Of a stretch of 64,000 nucleotides of DNA, positions 46,676 to 59,439 are shown one piece after another. Under the pieces are notes generated by a model, which ran no database searches, was not told where the DNA came from, and was given only the letters and a program-made list of their open reading frames with translations. The position numbers were made by a program, and so were the translations under genes. The stretch is from Sebastes aleutianus (Eukaryota > Chordata > Actinopteri > Perciformes > Sebastidae). The DNA lies in NCBI GenBank assembly GCA_916700875.1, contig CAKAKS010000068.1, positions 28,117,253 through 28,181,252 of the forward strand. The letters are read 5' to 3'. Within the stretch, counting starts at the first letter, position 1; the number at the start of each line of letters is the position of its first letter.

Positions 46676-49178
46676 GGTTTTCATTTTGTTCAGAGAGAGG
46701 ACAATGTGGCTCATCTACACATGTTAAAAAACATGTAAAAATGATCCATAGTGTAAAACAAATACAAACGTTTTGGTGTGCATAGTGCCTGTTTTGTCAC
46801 ATATAAAGCAATTTTGGCATAGAAGCAAAGTTCACCCGAAAAAATAAATGCAATGCCATTTTGAATTTCTTTTTAAAAAAAACAACAACTTAAAAATGTG
46901 TTCACCCTCCTCCTACATATCTTTTAACCTTGACCATGGATGATCCTGAAAAAATGCTTTGCAAAATCCACACTTGTTCAAAGTAATGATATTCCAAGGT
47001 TTTACCTCAAGTACTCTCCTTAAACCAGAACGTCTTATCACCATTATGGGTTTGAGGTAAAACTCATTTAATAATTTTATTTTATCAAAGAAAAAACATT
47101 TAAAGGATGGTGGGTGCGGCTTTGGCAGAGTTCTATTTGCTAGGCGCTCTCTAGAATGTGTACGTTTTGGCTGCGTCCTAGTTAAAGTGTTTGTGAAAAT
47201 TGGCCACATCTACTGCTGTTCATCTCTGTCCAACTAGCAGCCATCTCAGTTGGATAACTGTCAAATGGTAGTTTTAAGTATCAGTATCACTACCATCAAG
47301 TATCTCACATTACTTTATATAAAAATCTCTGAAAATAGTTGAAGTTTACAAAATGTAATTAAAAAGAATAAATATGTGCATGAATGAGACAATTTCACAC
47401 CATTGCTTTTAATTCATGTAGACAGTCCTCAGAGTCATTTGGTGTGTGCGCATACTCTGAAAGTCTTAATTTGTCATCCATCACTATTTGAAAGGCATCC
47501 CATAATTTATCAGATGAGTTAAACAGAGAAACAGCAACTTCAGTGAAGAGTGTTTATGTGATGGTTTGTATGGACTTACTCTCTTGTACACTCGTACAGT
47601 TCTTGTGCTCACAAGGACAAGCTCTTTCGATCTATCAGGCTGCACATCTTTGTACTTCTGCGAGGAATTCATCTTGTTCCCCTGTAGGTTTTCACCTTGA
47701 ACATTACTGCTGCAGCCAAACCAATCCGCCTCGGCACGGCCTGAACTCTCTAATAGAACTGAATAGCAAGAGGAGGGATGACCCTCAGGGGCCAACTCAA
47801 AGCAATTCTTTCGCAAGAAGATTGAGGAGATGTTTGGTGGTGTATAGAAAGCTGAGGTCAAACGTTTGGCAATGTACACATGTGGTGTGACTCATAGTAT
47901 GATTGGCTTTCCTATACGCTGGGGAATTTGCATTTCCAGTTAACCCATAAATGCTCTCCCTTTAATCATGCACATATTGTGAGAGCTAAGGAGTGTTGAC
48001 ACCGTCAGAGGCTGACGTGTGAATACCTTTTCACATCAAATGACGATGCTATTTTCCTGCTAATCCCTTTTGACATGCACTTATTCATAATACTATTTCT
48101 GCTGTAAGCACTCTAAATCTATAGCATGGAATGCGGCCTTGTGTAGGAATGATACCTAGAGCTTTTTATCTTTTCGCAGATCGTTGCGTTTTGTATTTCG
48201 ACTCTGAATGAAATGAGCTAACTCAAAGTCAGAAGCTATCGCTCGGCACGAATGAGCCGGAAACAAACTGAAATGGAACTCGGATGACTCACCATGCTGC
48301 TCAATATACCTCGGGGTAATGGTGTTGTTCGGAGAGTTGTGTGCAATTACACCTTGGCCAGGTCACTCATGGGCTAAGCACACATTATTGAGCGTCCCAC
48401 TCGTCTTAAAAACACAATACTAAAGAAAAAAGTCCTGTTCCCACAAGAACAAAAATGCTCTTGCTCATTAAGGAAATGGCTTTACCTCTGCAGATCCAAG
48501 TTTGTGGTCCGTGCTGTTTGTGAGGCAGCGTGAAATATTTGAAGTGCGGCTTGGGACCATAACAGCTTTTGGCAAAGCACACATTGACGGAAAGTTTGAG
48601 TCAAAGAGGGAAACCAAATGGAAAACATTAACACTGTTTGTGAGAACATCCACACACCATGCACACACTAACAGCTTATTATGCTTATCTCACAGAACAT
48701 ATAAATCTTGAGAGAAAACAAGCATTTAGATATGATCACCGAGGTATACGTTGGCATATAGATCTCAGGAACACACAGAACACACTATCTAACATCAGGG
48801 GTAAGGGAATTCACTCTTCAGCAGCCAGCCGCGTTCACTTCACACATAAACCAGCTCGCAGGTTTGCACAAAGAAAACATCAGAACTGCAGTTCAATTAG
48901 ACGTCTGCTCACACACAGAACCACTCACAGGCCGGCTTAAACTTTGTCAAGGTTAGGCGTTTATGCAAAGGAGCCCCCGAAAGGTGACTTTTGGAGTGTT
49001 TTTTTCATGTTTAATGTGTCTTTTTGAAGTGTGTGTGTGTGTGTTGTCTTATGCAATTCAGTGTTGGCAGCCTCTGCAGGTAGGCGTAACGCCAGTATAA
49101 AGAGGCTTCTTTGGAAGGCAGAACACATTACTCTGATGATAATCTAACCAAAAGCAGAGAAGTAATAAAAAAAACACA
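46676..49178. other. Non-coding; low-repeat stretch 48100-48450
   Basis: Frames at 47484-47890 overlap on both strands and have no domain. The 48100-48450 portion is repeat-poor, with balanced composition and several short palindromic words, so it may be regulatory. A short (GT)n lies at 49030-49044. Confidence 0.45.
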
Positions 49179-49180
49179 TA

Positions 49181-49394
49181 CAGCCGTGGACACAATTGTT
49201 GGTACCTTTCCGTTAAAGAAAGAAAAACCCACAATGGTCACTGAAATAACTTGAAACTGACAAAAGTAATAATAAATAAAAATGTTATGAAAATTAACTA
49301 ATGAAAATCAGACATTGTTTTTGAATTGTGGTTCAACATAATCATTTTAAAAAACAAACTAATGAAACTGGCCTGGACAAAAATGATGGTACCC
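49181..49394 (+). repeat. Left terminal inverted repeat of the Tc1 element
   Basis: It starts CAGCCGTGGACACAATTGTT. The outer direct repeat at 49186-49206 (GTGGACACAATTGTTGGTAC + C) and inner one at 49373-49393 (CTGGACAAAAATGATGGTAC + C) are 21-mers differing at a few positions. They are the expected transposase-binding sites. Confidence 0.9.
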
Positions 49395-49399
49395 TTAAC

Positions 49400-50421
49400 T
49401 TAATATTTTGTTGCACAACCTTTTGAGGCAATCACTGCAATCAAGCGATTTCTGTAACTCTCAATGAGACTTCTGCACCTGTCGACAGGTATTTTGGCCC
49501 ACTCCTTGTGAGCAAACTGCTCCAGCTGTCTCAGGTTTGAAGGGTGCCTTCTCCAGACTGCATGTTTCAGCTCCTTCCACAGATGTTCAATAGGATTTAG
49601 ATCAGGGCTCATAGAAGGCCACTTCAGAATAGTCCAATGTTTTGTTCTTAGTCATTCTTGGGTGTTTTTAGCTGTGTTTTGGGTCATTATCCTGTTTGAG
49701 GACCCATGACCTGCAACTGAGACCAAGCTTTCTGACACTGGGCAGCACATTTCGCTCCAGATTGCCTTGATAGTCTTGAGATTTCATTGTACCCTGCACA
49801 GATTCAAGACACCCTGTGCCAGATGCAGCAAAGCAGCCCCAGAACATAACCGAGCCTCCTCCATGTTTCACATTAGGTACAGTGTTCTTTTCTTTGTATG
49901 CTTCATTTTTGCGTCTGTGAACATAGAGCTGATGTGACTTGCCAAAAAGCTCCAGTTTTGTCTCATCTGTCCAAAGGACATTCTCCCAGAAGCTTTGTGG
50001 CTTGTCAATATGCATTTTGGCAAATTCCAGTCTCGTTTTTTTATGATTTGGTGTCCTCCTCGGTCGTCTTCCATTAAGTCTACTTTGGCTCAAACAGCGA
50101 CTGATGGTGTGATCTGACACTGATGTACCTTGACCTTGGAGTTCACCTCTAATCTATTTGAATGTTGTTCTGGGCTCTTTGGTTATCATTCGTATTATCC
50201 GTCTCTTCGATTTGTCATCAATTTTTCCTCTTGCGGCCACGTCCAGGGAGGTTGGCTACAGTCCCATGGACCTTAAACTTCTGAATAATATGTGCAACTG
50301 TAGTCACAGGAACATCAAGCTGCTTGGAGATGGTCTTATAGCCTTTACCTTTAACATGAAGGTCTATAATGTTCTTTCTAATCTCCTGAGACAACTCTCT
50401 CCTTAGCTTTCTGTGGTCCAT
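49400..50421 (-). pseudogene. Tc1 transposase, broken into three frames
   Basis: The likely start is the ATG at 50421 (MDHRKLRRELSQEIRKNIID), with an N-terminal helix-turn-helix region containing GYKTISKQLDVP and a GRGRKRK AT-hook-like patch. The frame is lost in an A-run near 50218. The middle piece (from 50120 down to 49668) carries the first catalytic aspartate in WTDETKLELFG and the second in KQDNDPKH; a TAG at 50154-50156 precedes it in frame. After a second frameshift near 49670 and a TGA at 49652-49654, the last piece has SPDLNPIEHLWKELK, holding the catalytic glutamate, and ends at 49400. All three DDE residues survive, but no continuous protein can be made. Confidence 0.93.
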
Positions 50422-50588
50422 GTTCAGTGTGGTACACACAATGATACCAAACAGCACAGTGACTACTTTTCACCCTTTAAATAGGCAGACTGACTGATTA
50501 CAAGTTTGAAGACACCTGTGATGCTATTTACAGGACACACCTTAGTTTAACATGTCCCTATGGTCACATTATTTTACATCTTTTCTAG

Positions 50589-50802
50589 GGGTACCATCAT
50601 TTTTGTCCAGGCCAGTTTCATTAGTTTGTTTTTTAAAATGATTCTGTTGAACCACAATTCAAAAACAATGTCTGATTTTCATTAGTTAATTTTCAGTGAA
50701 TTTTTATTTATTATTACTTTTGTCAGTTTCAAGTTATTTCAGTGACCATTGTGGGTTTTTCTTTCTTTAACGGAAGGGTACCAACAATTTTGTCCACGTC
50801 TG
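50589..50802 (-). repeat. Right terminal inverted repeat of the Tc1 element
   Basis: It is inverted relative to 49181-49394. The inner site is at 50590-50610 (GGTACCATCATTTTTGTCCA + G) and the outer at 50777-50797 (GGTACCAACAATTTTGTCCA + C). It ends CGTCTG before the flanking TA. Confidence 0.9.
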
Positions 50803-50954
50803 TAGGTGATCATTTGTCACTTTCATCTTTGAAATTATTATAAATGCAGTATTCATCTGCTGCATAGAATAAATGTTCAGCCAGAGATTGGTCATTTATT
50901 TATTAGCTGATGTGCAGGGAAGCTGATGCTTTTAGAGTATATATTGCAGTTGAA

Positions 50955-51607
50955 TTAAAGCAGCAGTAGGTAGGATTGTAGCAAATATGGTTAAAAAAAA
51001 GTTATTTTTACAAAACGGTCACTAGTATATCCTGAAAGTAGTGCATAAGACAGGTAATCTGAAAAAAAATCATGTAACTCTGTGTCATCCGGTGCTCCTA
51101 ATGGCATCTGCAGGATTTCACAGACCAGAGGAAAACAACCAATCAGAGCTGATCTGGAGTCTGCTGTCTCTGAGCAGCTCAGAGATTTAGCTCCAGATCA
51201 ATATTCTGTTACCGTAATCCCTATTTCACGCCTCAAATGTTTTCAAAAACATCTTGTATTGTACTGTTTAGCTGTAAAATGAGAAAGTTTGTGACCTGTT
51301 GAGATCAGTTGAGGAAATACCAAGCCCCGCCCACCAGCCGGAGCAAACCCTCTCATTTTACTTTGCGAGTGATTAACAGCCGTCTCTGTTGAATGGACAG
51401 CCAATAGGAGCTCTCTCTATGAAATGACCTGTGATTGTTTAAAGTCTCCCGTCACGAGCTATATATTTTCAAAGCCTTGAAACAGAGCCAAGAGGAGGTG
51501 CAGAAGTCTAGTTATCCATCAGAACACTTGAATTACAATATGCTGAAAGGTTATTATGGAATTTTTGCCCAATGATGCCAAAAAACATTCTGCCTGCTGC
51601 CCCTTTG
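50955..51607 (+). mobile_element. MITE family with CCAAT motifs, copy 2
   Basis: Ends TTAAAGCAGCAGTAGGTAGG and CTGCCTGCTGCCCCTTTGA are inverted. Internal blocks match 16514-17132 in order, including AACAACCAATCAGAGCTGAT, AAATGAGAAAGTTTGTGACC, CCACCAGCCGGAGCAAAC, ACAGCCAATAGGAGC and TTACAATATGCTGAAAGG. It has no coding capacity. Confidence 0.8.
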
Positions 51608-53815
51608 AATAACTCAAATTCACAGAACTTCCCCTCTAAATTTAGAACTATCACTTTAGCACGTTGTCTACAACGTACCAAGCTTTGTGCCAAAGTTTTG
51701 CGTTATTTTATTTTTCTGCTGACGGAGTGAAAGACTGGTGGAGAGCAAGAGGCTTCAGGCCAAGGTGCGTGCATGTGTATGAGTGTGTGTGTTGTGTGGC
51801 GATAGAGTATACTGCTGAGTATGTTGCTGGGTCTCCTTTTTCCTGCGTATCATGCATTTTGCTGCCAAGACTCTGGTTTTGATAGGAATGCCAGGGCAAA
51901 TTATGCATGCACTCCTTTTTTATAAAGAGAAGAAAACTTGTTCTCTTTTTAGCTCTTGTCTCAGTGTTTTTGTGCCATACACACATACTTAAAGTAACTG
52001 TGTGTGTATGTGTGCGTGGGCATGTTTTGCTAATGCAGCCCACTCTAGTTTGACACAGAGAATATTTGGCTTGGGAAAAAATAAATAAAAAAAAGGGATC
52101 CGAGTGGCGAGCCTGACTCATTGATCTTCTATAGCTCGGGACAGAACCGAATGCCATTTGTTTTCATGCAGAGGTTATATAGTGCACAATGATGAGGTGG
52201 ATGAAGAATCAGAATCCCATTATAGAACCTCCTCTCGTTGAAACTTTTCTGGCGTTTGTGTTTCACAGGCAAGTATTGATCCGAGACCCAAAGACGGAGA
52301 AAACAAAATCCAAACTGAAGCACAATATTAAGAAACACAAAACAACACAAATAGAAATATAACTTTCAAATTGTGTTTTTGAATGAATCGCTCATTTGTA
52401 ACATACCTGCAAATGCTTCCAGCTATAGCAGTTTATTTTCATCAGGTAGAAGAACCACAGGGAGAATTTCACTAAACAAAATTTTGTTTTCTCCTCTGAG
52501 TCTCCGGGGGACTTCAGCAGCAGCTCAGTCAGCTAATGGAGCTGAAAACTTAATTTCAGTCCGCCAAAATTACTTCTCAATATAAACCCACAGAGGACTT
52601 TATTGATTACTTCACATTCTCTAACATGTTGAAGCATACTGAGGCCATCAACGGGGAAATGGAGGCAGAGGTGCTGCTGCTGATGCTGCTGCCGGGCAGC
52701 TGGTAGATTGTGCTCCACTTTCCTTTTGCTACTGTGAGTTTTGCTGTTGACCTTTATACACTGGCACAATACAATCACAACATTTTTGGTTTACAACCAA
52801 AAATTAAGTGAAACATTTGGCTTCGATGCAGCAGCCAAAGTGGTGCAGATTTTAGCGCAGCCCCGTTACAGTGGGTCAATCATATCATGTGACTGATTGT
52901 GGGGTGTTTTTGTACATGATTAGACTGTATGTTAATATTTCAGTCTTCCGTCTCTTCCGCTCTGTCTCCTCCTACTGTGACTTCCATCTGTGGACATTAT
53001 TAAGAGAACAGACTTTGAGACACTGCAATTTGCACTCGGTGTGATATCTGACAGCAGTTTAACAGCGTATGTGATATTTCACATTTGAAATATTTACTAT
53101 CAGCCTAACCTTTTTATGAATTATGTTGCCTGCTTCTGTGCACAGGTGGTGTGTGTGTGTGTGTGACTTAATAAATACTCCTCATAGATGTGCCAAAAAA
53201 AAAATAAAAGTCTAAGACAAACATGCAACATTCTGGCCAGCAATGCCAATAGATCACAATATATCATTTTCTGTGGTTACAGCAACTAAAAGTGACAAGT
53301 TTTGCTGCTAACGAGTAGCACATTCCTGCTTCCTCCCCTTCGTTTGTTGTTTATTTGCAACACATATCTTCTTTGTATACTTGTCAAACAAGCTGTAATA
53401 CTTCACCTTGAGGGTTAGTTTGCCATTTTGAACCCGAGCAATGCATGCTGGTACTGTGGGTGGAGGCACAATGGACCAGTCACTGTGAGAAATGCAACTT
53501 CAATTTATCTTTCTGTATGAATGTGTCAATGTTGTTATTCTGTGTTAGTATTGCACTTTCATAAAGTTGGAGGACTTGCGAGAGGCAAATTTAAATGGCA
53601 TGGTCAAAAAAATGATGGTCCCAATTATAGTCAAATAGACCATAAAGCAGGGGGTGCTTTAGAGCGTGGCTACTTTGTGATTGACAGGTCGCTGCCATGG
53701 CATTGTCCATGTTTTTGTCTGCAACTTTAACCCTTTCACATTGTGTTTTCAGTTCATGAAACTTAATTGTAACATTTTGATCACATAAAAATGGCTTATT
53801 CAGCGTTCAATTGTA
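51608..53815. other. Non-coding stretch without recognised genes
   Basis: Short GT tracts lie near 51780-51792 and 53149-53165. The 149-codon antisense frame at 51708-52157 is Thr/His-rich from the GT tracts and has no domain. Confidence 0.5.
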
Positions 53816-53926
53816 CTTAGCTCCACTCTCTCGCGTCACTTCTGGTTGCAAAAAAACAAGATGGTGACGACCACAAACCAATGGGTGACATCACAATGAT
53901 TACGTCCACTTCTTATATACAGTCTA
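53816..53926 (+). repeat. Dispersed repeat ending in CTTCTTATATACAGTCTA, copy 2
   Basis: CAAACCAATGGGTGACATCA and TTACGTCCACTTCTTATATA match 4196-4312. It runs straight into the hAT-like fragment that follows. Confidence 0.65.
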
Positions 53927-54650
53927 TGGTCGGGACCCACAGGTGGGTCGCAGGAGATTTTATTAAGGTCGCCAAATAAATTTGCCGAATTTCTCCAATT
54001 GTCTTTTACCATTTATATGTGCAGTACACCTTTGAGCCACATGAGGGAGCCTAAATGTTCGTATTGTTCTGATAATTGTAGCCTACTTATAACATTCAAT
54101 CTAATATGAATTATATTTTAATGTGACAGTATGTTTGTTTTACTGATGAGAGGAAACAAAACTGTTAACTCCGCGTAAATGCTTTTAATTGGTCTCATTT
54201 ATAAAGTATTTATATACACCCTGTGCACTGCCTGTTGGCACCTGTGTCCGATCAGACTTGAAGCTGTTGTTGGCACTTACTCACTTTGCTCCCTCCTATC
54301 AAGATCCTTGCTTGTGTTGTACGAATTCTCAGATGTACATTGCTTTGGAAAAAAAAGCGTCTGCTAAATGAAATTGTAGCATTGTAGAATTTAACATATA
54401 TCTGTTTTCAATAACATGTACATGAACAAAGTTGTGATTAATCAAATGTATAGCTCTTCAAAATGGCTGGTTTGCCTGTTCAACATAATAAAGGGTGATT
54501 CGGAAATGGTAGTAAAGATGGAAGGCCAGGTATGTTCATTTATGCACAAATTCACTCTTTTCACGATTTATAGATCTGGCCTTTTGTGAATTGGGTCACA
54601 ACGGTTTGTCATTTAAAAAAGTTCCTAGAAAACAATTTTGGAAAACGCTG
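53927..54650. mobile_element. hAT-like repeat, left end lost
   Basis: GTCGGGACCCACAGGTGGGT and CGCAGGAG on the left and GGAAAACGCTG at 54640-54650 on the right resemble the two ends of a teleost hAT repeat whose ends read CAGNGTTTTCC and whose interior includes GGGTCGGGACCC. Several unrelated-looking segments lie between. Assignment is from memory and tentative. Confidence 0.45.
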
Positions 54651-57600
54651 CTCTATTGTATCGAGACTATTTCTCCACACATCACTCAGAGAACCAAGGC
54701 TACAAGGTAACGAAGCGTTATACAACTGTTTTCACAGACTGAGTAAAACTAAGTAAACGGGCGTATAAAATCAATGGGATGCCTTTAAATGGGCTGCACA
54801 GTCCACCAAGAAAGCCTTGACGTGAGCGCACTGTATTAAGTATATATAGTACATAAAACATTTCAAATGAGAGCACATAACCTACAGTAGATGTCTGAAT
54901 GACAAGAGAAACAGCAAATGATGAAATCCAGGCAGTGATGATGAATCCAGGTAATACTGATGAAATCCGGGTCATGGTATGGTGTTCTCAAATAATGTGC
55001 AGCTCCTGTCACCCTTGAAATCTATGGTTGCATCTGCTTTATTGAAGAAGACTCCCAAAGGCGGAGGCGAGACTAGACAGTAATGATGTCATTCTACTAC
55101 ATCACGTTGTTGTTTCTTGATCACAAAGGACCGACATTATGACACTAACACAGGCAAAAACTAATTCTGTATCCTGGTTCATAAGTACACAGAAGAGGGG
55201 ATATAAATCATCCTTCACATGCCGGCTGTAGACTGTAAAGCAAGTCATTGTAACCAATTGCTATTCTCTATTCGTATACTGTATTCACATCAAAGAGCAT
55301 GCATTTTAACGCAGCATGAAACTGGAATGTCTGTTATGAGATCATTAGTTTTACTTATTAGCTATACAATTACCCCAGAAAGAAAGTATTTTGCACCAGT
55401 TCTTCTTGAGTTTGTGTACAATACTAAATCATATTCTGTTTGTAATGATAGTGGGCTAAAGCAAACATTTGCAATATTATGTTTCTGCTTTTCCATTTCA
55501 AATGCAGGACTGTTCAGAAAAGTACAAACTACAGTATATGAGTCAGTTAAGCTCTGAATCAACAGAGCAGGTAATGACGTTTTCAATGCCACAGGCTGAT
55601 TCTGTCATGTCTTTACTTAACATTTGCAAATGTTGGATGAACTAACGTCATAGGAGCAGCGCATGTAAATTCAGTTCAAGAGTGGATTTTCTGTCTTTAC
55701 ATCAGTCATACATCTTTATTTCTCCCTGCTGTTCTTCCTCTTTGATCGGCGAGGCCGTGCAGTCGCTCTGCCAGAGTCATTATGACTAATGAGATGGGGA
55801 GAAAGTCAGGGCACCTCGTAATGTGTATTAATAAAATCACTCTACAGTGGCTGCCCTTTGACGTAGACCTTGTGTCAAAAAATTACAAAAGGCCGTATTG
55901 CTAACAAATATCAGAAACATTTGAAGGTTTCAATCCAGCCTCTCACCGGCATCGGCATAATTTCCGATGCAGTGTGATCTCCCCGTTGCCAAGTGTGAAG
56001 CAGCAGAGACATGATTCCCGGTTATATTACATTAGTCTCTGGAGTGTTTCAATAAAATCACTTCATGGGGTGTTCCTGGCTATCACCTTAACTACACAGA
56101 CTTGACTAATAGGTCATGTTCTGCTTTTCCCTCAAAGAAGTTAATCTTCCTTATACCGTTGCTGTTTCATCATTTATAGGCTGCACTACTTGTCATAGAA
56201 GATACCAATCATTGTATATTTGTCCTCACTGCATGCATTAGCACTATTATCACCCACAAATATCCTCTTTGGCTCTGTGGTACAGTGCAAGAAAAGTTGG
56301 CATGTGTATTCTACTGTAGGCTACAGGGTTTAAATTACAGGACGGATTGGGGGGGTCTGAACCCCCTAATTAAGACTTGGACCCCCAGAAGAGGTAAAAA
56401 CCACAAGTCCTCTATCCTTCTTACCTGTAATCGTAATTAGATATTACACTATATTTCTCATATCCATGCCTGAAGGAATCTTTTAATATGATTTTAGACA
56501 CACCTAAAATGGATCATACCATTTCTTAACCTTGACGTTAGTTGAACGTCTCGTCTGCCTGCCTCACTCCTGTCATTGCAGTGGCTCACGTCAAGTCTAT
56601 GCTCTCAAGCCAATAGAGAAGCTGTATCTTCTAGCTATTAATATACTTCACTTTCTTACCTTCAGAGTTTCTGAATTAGATTGTGTCAGGTGTCTACAGA
56701 TGAACTTTTGCCTTAAAACACTAAAACAACCAACGGGTAAGATTTAGTCGTATTTCGATTGTATCTAACTTTGTTTCAATAAAATAACCAAGTCACACAG
56801 TCTGTGGCTTTTTCTAAAAGTGTATTATGTAGCACCCCCTATTGTTAGAAATTGTCAAAATAAAGGCAATCTTTTTTTTTTAAATGGACATTTACACCTA
56901 TAAGCGCCAGCAGGTACAATTTACCCCTATAGAGAATGGAGTCATTTTTGCGCCATTCATTGTGTTTAGATAAATATTCTATGTTGCTATGGCAACACCT
57001 TTTGTAGCCTATGACCATAAGTCATAGGCTAACCTTCCCTATGGACAAGGGTAAAAGATTAATGAACTTATATCAGGCATTAGATTTGCTCACTGCATTG
57101 GGTGTGATGGTGGGGAAGTTTCCGGTCTGAGCAATGTGTCCTGGGTTGATTGTGACTGTTGTGAGTAGGATAAAGGGTCTACAACTGTTGCATAGTGGGT
57201 AAATTTAACCTGTTGGCGGTTTTAGGTATACAGCAACCCCTCGTGGTTCTAGTGTTAAGTTACAGTTTGCACCTTCCCATTTGCACTCTGTATTTGCACA
57301 ACATACACCTGTCATCGTTCCCAAATTATGTAGACAAATGAGCTGGATATCAGCAGCAAACCAAATTCAATAATAAAGGAATTTTACCTCTGTGTCATCT
57401 TCTGTTTATTTGGCTGCCAGCTGTCTTAAATAGAAGGTGTTGAGAAGGGTTTAATGCTAACAGCTAACCTGCCACTGTTACCTGAAAGGGACACATGTTT
57501 CTACACATCTGCTGTCGCATTTACTTGTGTATCATGTATTTCTATTGCGTACACTGCAGCAGAATGTATGACCAGCTCTGCTGTCCAAACCACAACACCA

Positions 57601-57659
57601 ACCAACCGAGAGCATCCCACCTGCATGATAATAACTCTTCTCTCTTCCAGCGCTCAGTT

Positions 57660-57690
<31 letters not shown>

Positions 57691-59439
57691 TCTCCAGTGT
57701 GTGGTAGAGCGACAGATCACTGGCCTTTTGTTAGGAACGGGTTAAAGCTGCTGTGTCCCCGGCTTCCTTTCCACCACATCTCTGTCATACAAAGAAGATT
57801 TCTACTAATTACTCACACACCATTTGTCAGATCGCTGACGGACTTATGAGAATTTCTAACTGAAAATCCAGCTAAAAGCCACATGGGAGCCATTCCTGTA
57901 TAAATCTGTATGCAGAGGAGCGCCTCTTCCCTCCTCTTCAGAACCCAGTAGTCCCTTTTTAAGTGGTCTTAATGCGTATGCTCTTTCATAAACTGTGCAA
58001 TCTCCAAGATAGCAAAAAACTCCAGAAGCTTTGAGGAAATGGTAACAGGAACTGATTATTAAGGGCCACGGAGGGAGCAGCTCTGCGAGCATCCTTCGCT
58101 GAAAACATTTTAGTGCTCCTTAACTAATGCAATAACATTAGCACCTCCAAACACTCCCCGATATCAGTTCCTTTTCAGCCGTGCATACGTCTTCCAAGCT
58201 TCCATTTTCTTTAATCTAGCTGTAAAGCCTACATGTCAGTCACAGTAGGCTACAACTGCTGGAGGGGGCGGCTGGAAAACCGGGGTTTGGGTCTGATCTG
58301 GTGCTTCAAATGTGCTGATGCTGGAAATAACCACGCTTAACCACGCTGCCTCACGCTGGTTCAATCAGGCTTCTGGTGCTCAGAACAGGATCACTCCTCG
58401 CTGTATGGGCACAATTGCATTATGTTTAGAGATAAGGGGGGGGATGATCACGCAACATATATGCAATGTTAACATATTTAATCATTCTACATTCAGGTCA
58501 TATATGGTATCTGTACTTGTATCCACGTGTCAGAGTGCTAGAATTAAATCACTGTGATTCAAAATTATTAACCAAACACCTCCAGAGACAAAACAGAAAC
58601 CCGCCGTGCAACGAATGACAGCGATTCTCATTAGTATTAATGCATTTTCTGAATCAAATAAAATGCTAAGTGCACTGCCTTAATTGTTGCTCTGCAGTTC
58701 ATTAAGCACATCGCCGAATGAGCATCAGATCATGGCCTATTAAGTCGCTGCTTGATTGGCAAGCAACGAAATTAGAAGCTGCATTCAGCATTCACATTTC
58801 TGTTGAATTGGAACGGGGCACACCTTCACAACTTGTGTCCTTGCTTAGGTTGAAAGTGGATGTAATTGCCTGCCGAGCTACAGCCTCATGGCGGTCGTGG
58901 CAGTCTAGACAAGAGGTGATTATGTCTGGTTAAGCTTTTTGCAGCTGAGCTTCGCCCCATTCATGGTCAACAGGGTGTTAGCGCTCTTGAATCTGTTTTT
59001 CCTCTCCTCTTTTCCACTTCATTCGTTTTAGCTGTAACGGGGGAGAATGTAACATGTTCAGAATGAACAGGATAGAATATTTTATACATAATGTTACCAA
59101 AACATGTATTTCAGGGTTTTTGATGGTGGTTAAAATGTGAAAATCATAAATTTTCCACACAGAAGAATAATGAAGTTTTTTTATGACAGGTTTCACATCT
59201 TGCTACTTACCGTCAGCTTGAACTTCTGTAATTGACCCCACTATATCATAATTAACTACAGAAAGTCTTATCCACCAGAGGGTTCATGGTCCAGTGCAAA
59301 CCTGCGTGGCGTGAAAATGCTTGGGAGCCGCTGCTCTAGATAACTGGATACCTGTGAGCATACAGTTGGTGTGGAGACTAATGGTAATGGTGTCTTTCTG
59401 CATGGCTTCCCACTCCAGTGAGGTATAAGAGTAGAGGTC
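54651..59439. other. Non-coding; two candidate conserved stretches
   Basis: A (GT)n lies at 57661-57690. The segments 55730-56060 and 58570-58960 are repeat-poor, with many short homeodomain-like AT words between moderately GC-rich text. No exon with recognisable protein similarity was found. Overlapping frames of 60-131 codons have no domain. Confidence 0.45.

Larger units (their letters stand above)
49181..50802 (-). mobile_element. Tc1/mariner-family DNA transposon, full length, inactive
   Basis: The element is 1622 bp, the usual size of fish Tc1-like elements, and is flanked by TA on both sides (49179-49180 and 50803-50804). The inverted repeats are about 214 bp. Each has two copies of a direct repeat, one at the outer and one at the inner end, the IR/DR architecture of several fish Tc1 groups. 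A transposase reading frame on the minus strand is broken by frameshifts and stops. The ends look complete, so the element could in principle have been mobilised in trans by a related enzyme; that is inference. Confidence 0.95.
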
